Source: Funneliformis mosseae
Taxonomy: Eukaryota > Glomeromycota > Glomeromycetes > Glomerales > Glomeraceae
Reading direction: 5' to 3'
NCBI GenBank assembly: GCA_910592005.1
Contig: CAJVPP010000309.1
Coordinates: forward strand, 1-36,469
Length of the DNA stretch: 36,469 nucleotides
The position numbers and the translations under genes are program-made. Shown in pieces: positions 34,357 through 36,469 of the stretch. How positions within the stretch are numbered: the stretch's first letter is position 1; every line of letters begins with the position of its first letter. The notes beneath the pieces were generated by a model. It was not told the DNA's origin. It ran no database searches and worked only from the letters and a program-made list of their open reading frames with translations.

Positions 34357-36285
34357 TTACTTACTATTATTAACTTGAGAGTTAATTTCTGATTCTTCAA
34401 TATCATGTTTTCTTAAAGATTTCACGGATGAAATAAATGAATTTAATATACTTGTATGAGCTCCACATAGATGCTGAGTATTTGAAGTATTTTGAGTTGT
34501 AAAATTTACATTTATTGCAGGTTGGCTATAATTAAAAATATCTTTATATTAACAATTCTTTATTTATAAGACAATTATAAGATTTTATCTTATTATAATA
34601 CCGAGAAATATCAAATTCAAATTCTTTAGAAGTATATTCTGATGAATAAAAATTCAAAATAAACAAATAATTAGTTAAACTTAATTGGCATAAACTGTAT
34701 TTTCATAAATTTTTTATCATTTAATAATATATTAACGTACCTTCATCTTGATACTGCATATTAGATGATAATATATTATAATTTTTATTTGCTAAAGACG
34801 AACTAATTATACTTTATAAATTATTTATTATTTAAAATGAATAGAAACCATATTGATAATTATAATTTACAATACCTTTGATTATTTATATCATATTCAC
34901 GTTCCTTTGAAATATATCCTAGTGTAAAAATAGAAAAAAATAATAATGGGCGGATAAATTAAAACCCACACTATTTAACTTTTATAAACTTTTACTATCT
35001 TAGAGTCTATACCTTGCTTCATATTATGTGATTTAATAAGTGATTGAATTGAAGATCTAGAAAATGCTCGACTTGTATAGATTGATTTTGGATGCTTTTC
35101 AGTAAATTCAGGACTAAGTTTCTTTAATCCAATTAATGCCATTCGTTTATTTTCAGCTTGATTAAATTGCTCATCATCTTTTTTTCCGCGATACCAACTG
35201 CCAATAGTTCTACGGATTTCTTTTATAGGAGGTCTTTTTAAATGATCAGGATCCCAACATCTTTTCATTAAATTAGCATAACAATCGGGAGTATCTTCCG
35301 TAATTTTAGGTCGTTTTCCATCAATAATATCATAAATAAGTTTATGATCGTGTTCAACATCAGAAAAAGGCTTGCATCCTGTTGTAAATTCCCACATAAT
35401 CATACTAATACTATAAATATCAGATTCTTTTGAAAATGAAGCACCATGAAATATTTCTGGTGCTATATAAGGAATTACTCCATATATTTCATTATTTATT
35501 GAAGTATTATTTGCAGGTCGTGATAATCCAAAATCTCCAATTTGCCATTGATAAATTCTTTCATTATCTTTAACAAGTAACATGTTTCCGCTATGCATAT
35601 CTCGATGTATAAGATTTTTATTATGAATAGTTTCGAGTCTAACATTACAAAATAATTAGTAAGATAAATTATAAATAAATATAACCAATATAAATAAATA
35701 AAATGTAAATACCCATCTAGAATCTGCCATAAAATAGATAATTTTCCTTTTGAATTATTTTTATTCCATGTTAAGTTGGTAAAATTTCTTTGTAAATAAT
35801 TATGTAAATCACCTCCTGATGCATAATCCATTACTAACATAAGATCGTTCGTTTCAGGATCTTTTGTAATACCAAAACATCTCATAACACGATTAACTTT
35901 TTGATCAGAAAAACAAAGATGATTTGATCTTAACTAATAATATCATTTAGATTATTTTAGATTATTAATAAAATAACATTTCAGATATAGAGTATTGAAT
36001 TATTACCTCATTCAAGAAAGATTGGCTAATATTCTCTGAATTTAAAAACCTTTTTATAGCAACGATTTTAACTTTACTTTCGTTATTTGAACTGTTATTA
36101 CGAAATTTAAATATTTTACCTAAATAATTTGCTTTATAAATAATGCCAAATCCCCCTTGTGCAAATTCTTCTAAATTTTTAAGTTTAGAAAATGAAATCC
36201 ATTTAATTGCTGAACGTGAAAAAATTTGTTTTGTAAAAGCTTTATATACATATGTTTTTTCAAAGTTTTCCACAGTAATTTTCAT
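34357..36285 (-). CDS. TKL-like protein kinase, right-arm copy
   Basis: Exons 36285-36007, 35933-35713, 35638-35013, 34918-34876, 34802-34741, 34638-34602, 34525-34357. A reader taking only the long open frames would stop the gene at 34975. Splicing the intron that starts 38 bases before that stop instead joins KQ to GYISKERE and continues for four small exons to TAA at 34357-34359. The alternative, shorter end leaves the kinase domain itself intact, so both isoforms could be active. Confidence 0.85.
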
Positions 36286-36322
36286 GTTATCAATATTATT
36301 AAATTTTGTACTGAGAATAAAC

Positions 36323-36469
36323 TCATTTATAGTATTGTTTCACCCTGCTTATAAGTGATGTATCAATATTAATAATTGTTTTTCTCTTGCAGTTTCTACA
36401 TTGAGAATAATCGGTAATTTCAAATATGATGTTTGTTGTTAAACAATATCTACATCCATTGTAAGTTAT
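36323..36469 (-). CDS. Partial zinc-ribbon piece, right-arm copy, cut by the window edge
   Basis: Mirror of 1-147, with the same two CxxC pairs and the same one-base register break from the kinase frame. Both copies are truncated at exactly the same base by the window ends. Confidence 0.45.
   Translation of the reverse strand: MTYNGCRYCLTTNIIFEITDYSQCRNCKRKTIINIDTSLISRVKQYYK

Larger units (their letters stand above)
18348..36469 (-). repeat. Right arm of the giant inverted repeat
   Basis: Mirror copy of 1-18122 in opposite orientation with the same length. Long homopolymers also match: a run of 20 A at 5070-5089 corresponds to 20 T at 31381-31400. Such runs drift quickly in biology and in long-read sequencing. 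Their equality points to a very recent duplication, active gene conversion, or a consensus that was mirrored during assembly. Confidence 0.98.

Noticed and set aside
1..36469. Palindromic rDNA minichromosome or linear plasmid/invertron
   Set aside because: No rRNA, no telomere-type repeats at either end, no DNA or RNA polymerase gene, and the genes contain spliceosomal introns.
1..36469. Giant transposon with long terminal inverted repeats (Starship- or Maverick-like)
   Set aside because: The arms hold ordinary cellular genes and no transposase, integrase or tyrosine recombinase, and the 225-bp spacer is far too small for a cargo region.

Overview
The window is one very large inverted repeat. 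Bases 1-18122 reappear as their reverse complement at 18348-36469 (paired positions sum to 36470). Only the 225 bases between them, 18123-18347, are single copy. I found no difference between the arms wherever I compared them, including 20-base homopolymers. The outer ends are also symmetric to the base, so each arm is at least 18,122 bp and the true ends are not visible.

The DNA is AT-rich and eukaryotic: short GT-AG introns (mostly 65-105 bp), A/T homopolymers and microsatellites, and fungal-type gene families. A TKL-like kinase with an HRDxHSGN loop, a BTB-BACK-TLDc protein, a microsomal-type P450 and a classical SDR suggest an arbuscular mycorrhizal fungus (Glomeromycotina, Rhizophagus-like), whose genomes are known for expanded kinase and BTB/TLDc families. 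This assignment is an inference from family content, not a search.

Reading inward along the left arm: a zinc-ribbon piece cut by the window edge (1-147); a 7-exon protein kinase (185-2113, +); a 1-kb stretch with a possible coding relic; a 4-exon type I membrane protein with a LamG/concanavalin-like ectodomain (3117-4343, -); an 8-exon SDR (4734-6139, -); 2.1 kb without recognisable genes; a 7-exon cytochrome P450 (8299-10327, -); a short transposon-like element with GGACCGGTCC ends (11786-11993); a 2-exon BTB-BACK-TLDc gene (12214-13708, +); then about 4.4 kb of repeat-type DNA with short inverted-repeat elements and one unassigned ORF (15239-15673, -), up to the central spacer. The right arm carries the same items in mirror order and opposite orientation.

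Most genes look broken when spliced against family expectation. The SDR has an in-frame TGA at codon 8. The P450 has TGA at codon 189 and TAA at codon 252. The BTB-TLDc gene has a one-base insertion and a 7-bp tandem duplication. The zinc-ribbon piece is one base out of frame with the kinase. Only the LamG gene and the kinase body read cleanly. Every lesion is present identically in both arms, so the inverted duplication, or the assembly event that imitates it, happened after the damage. The genes do not form an obvious pathway; the SDR and P450 are adjacent oxidoreductases on the same strand but both appear inactivated. The main question is whether the palindrome is real DNA or a fold-back/assembly artefact.
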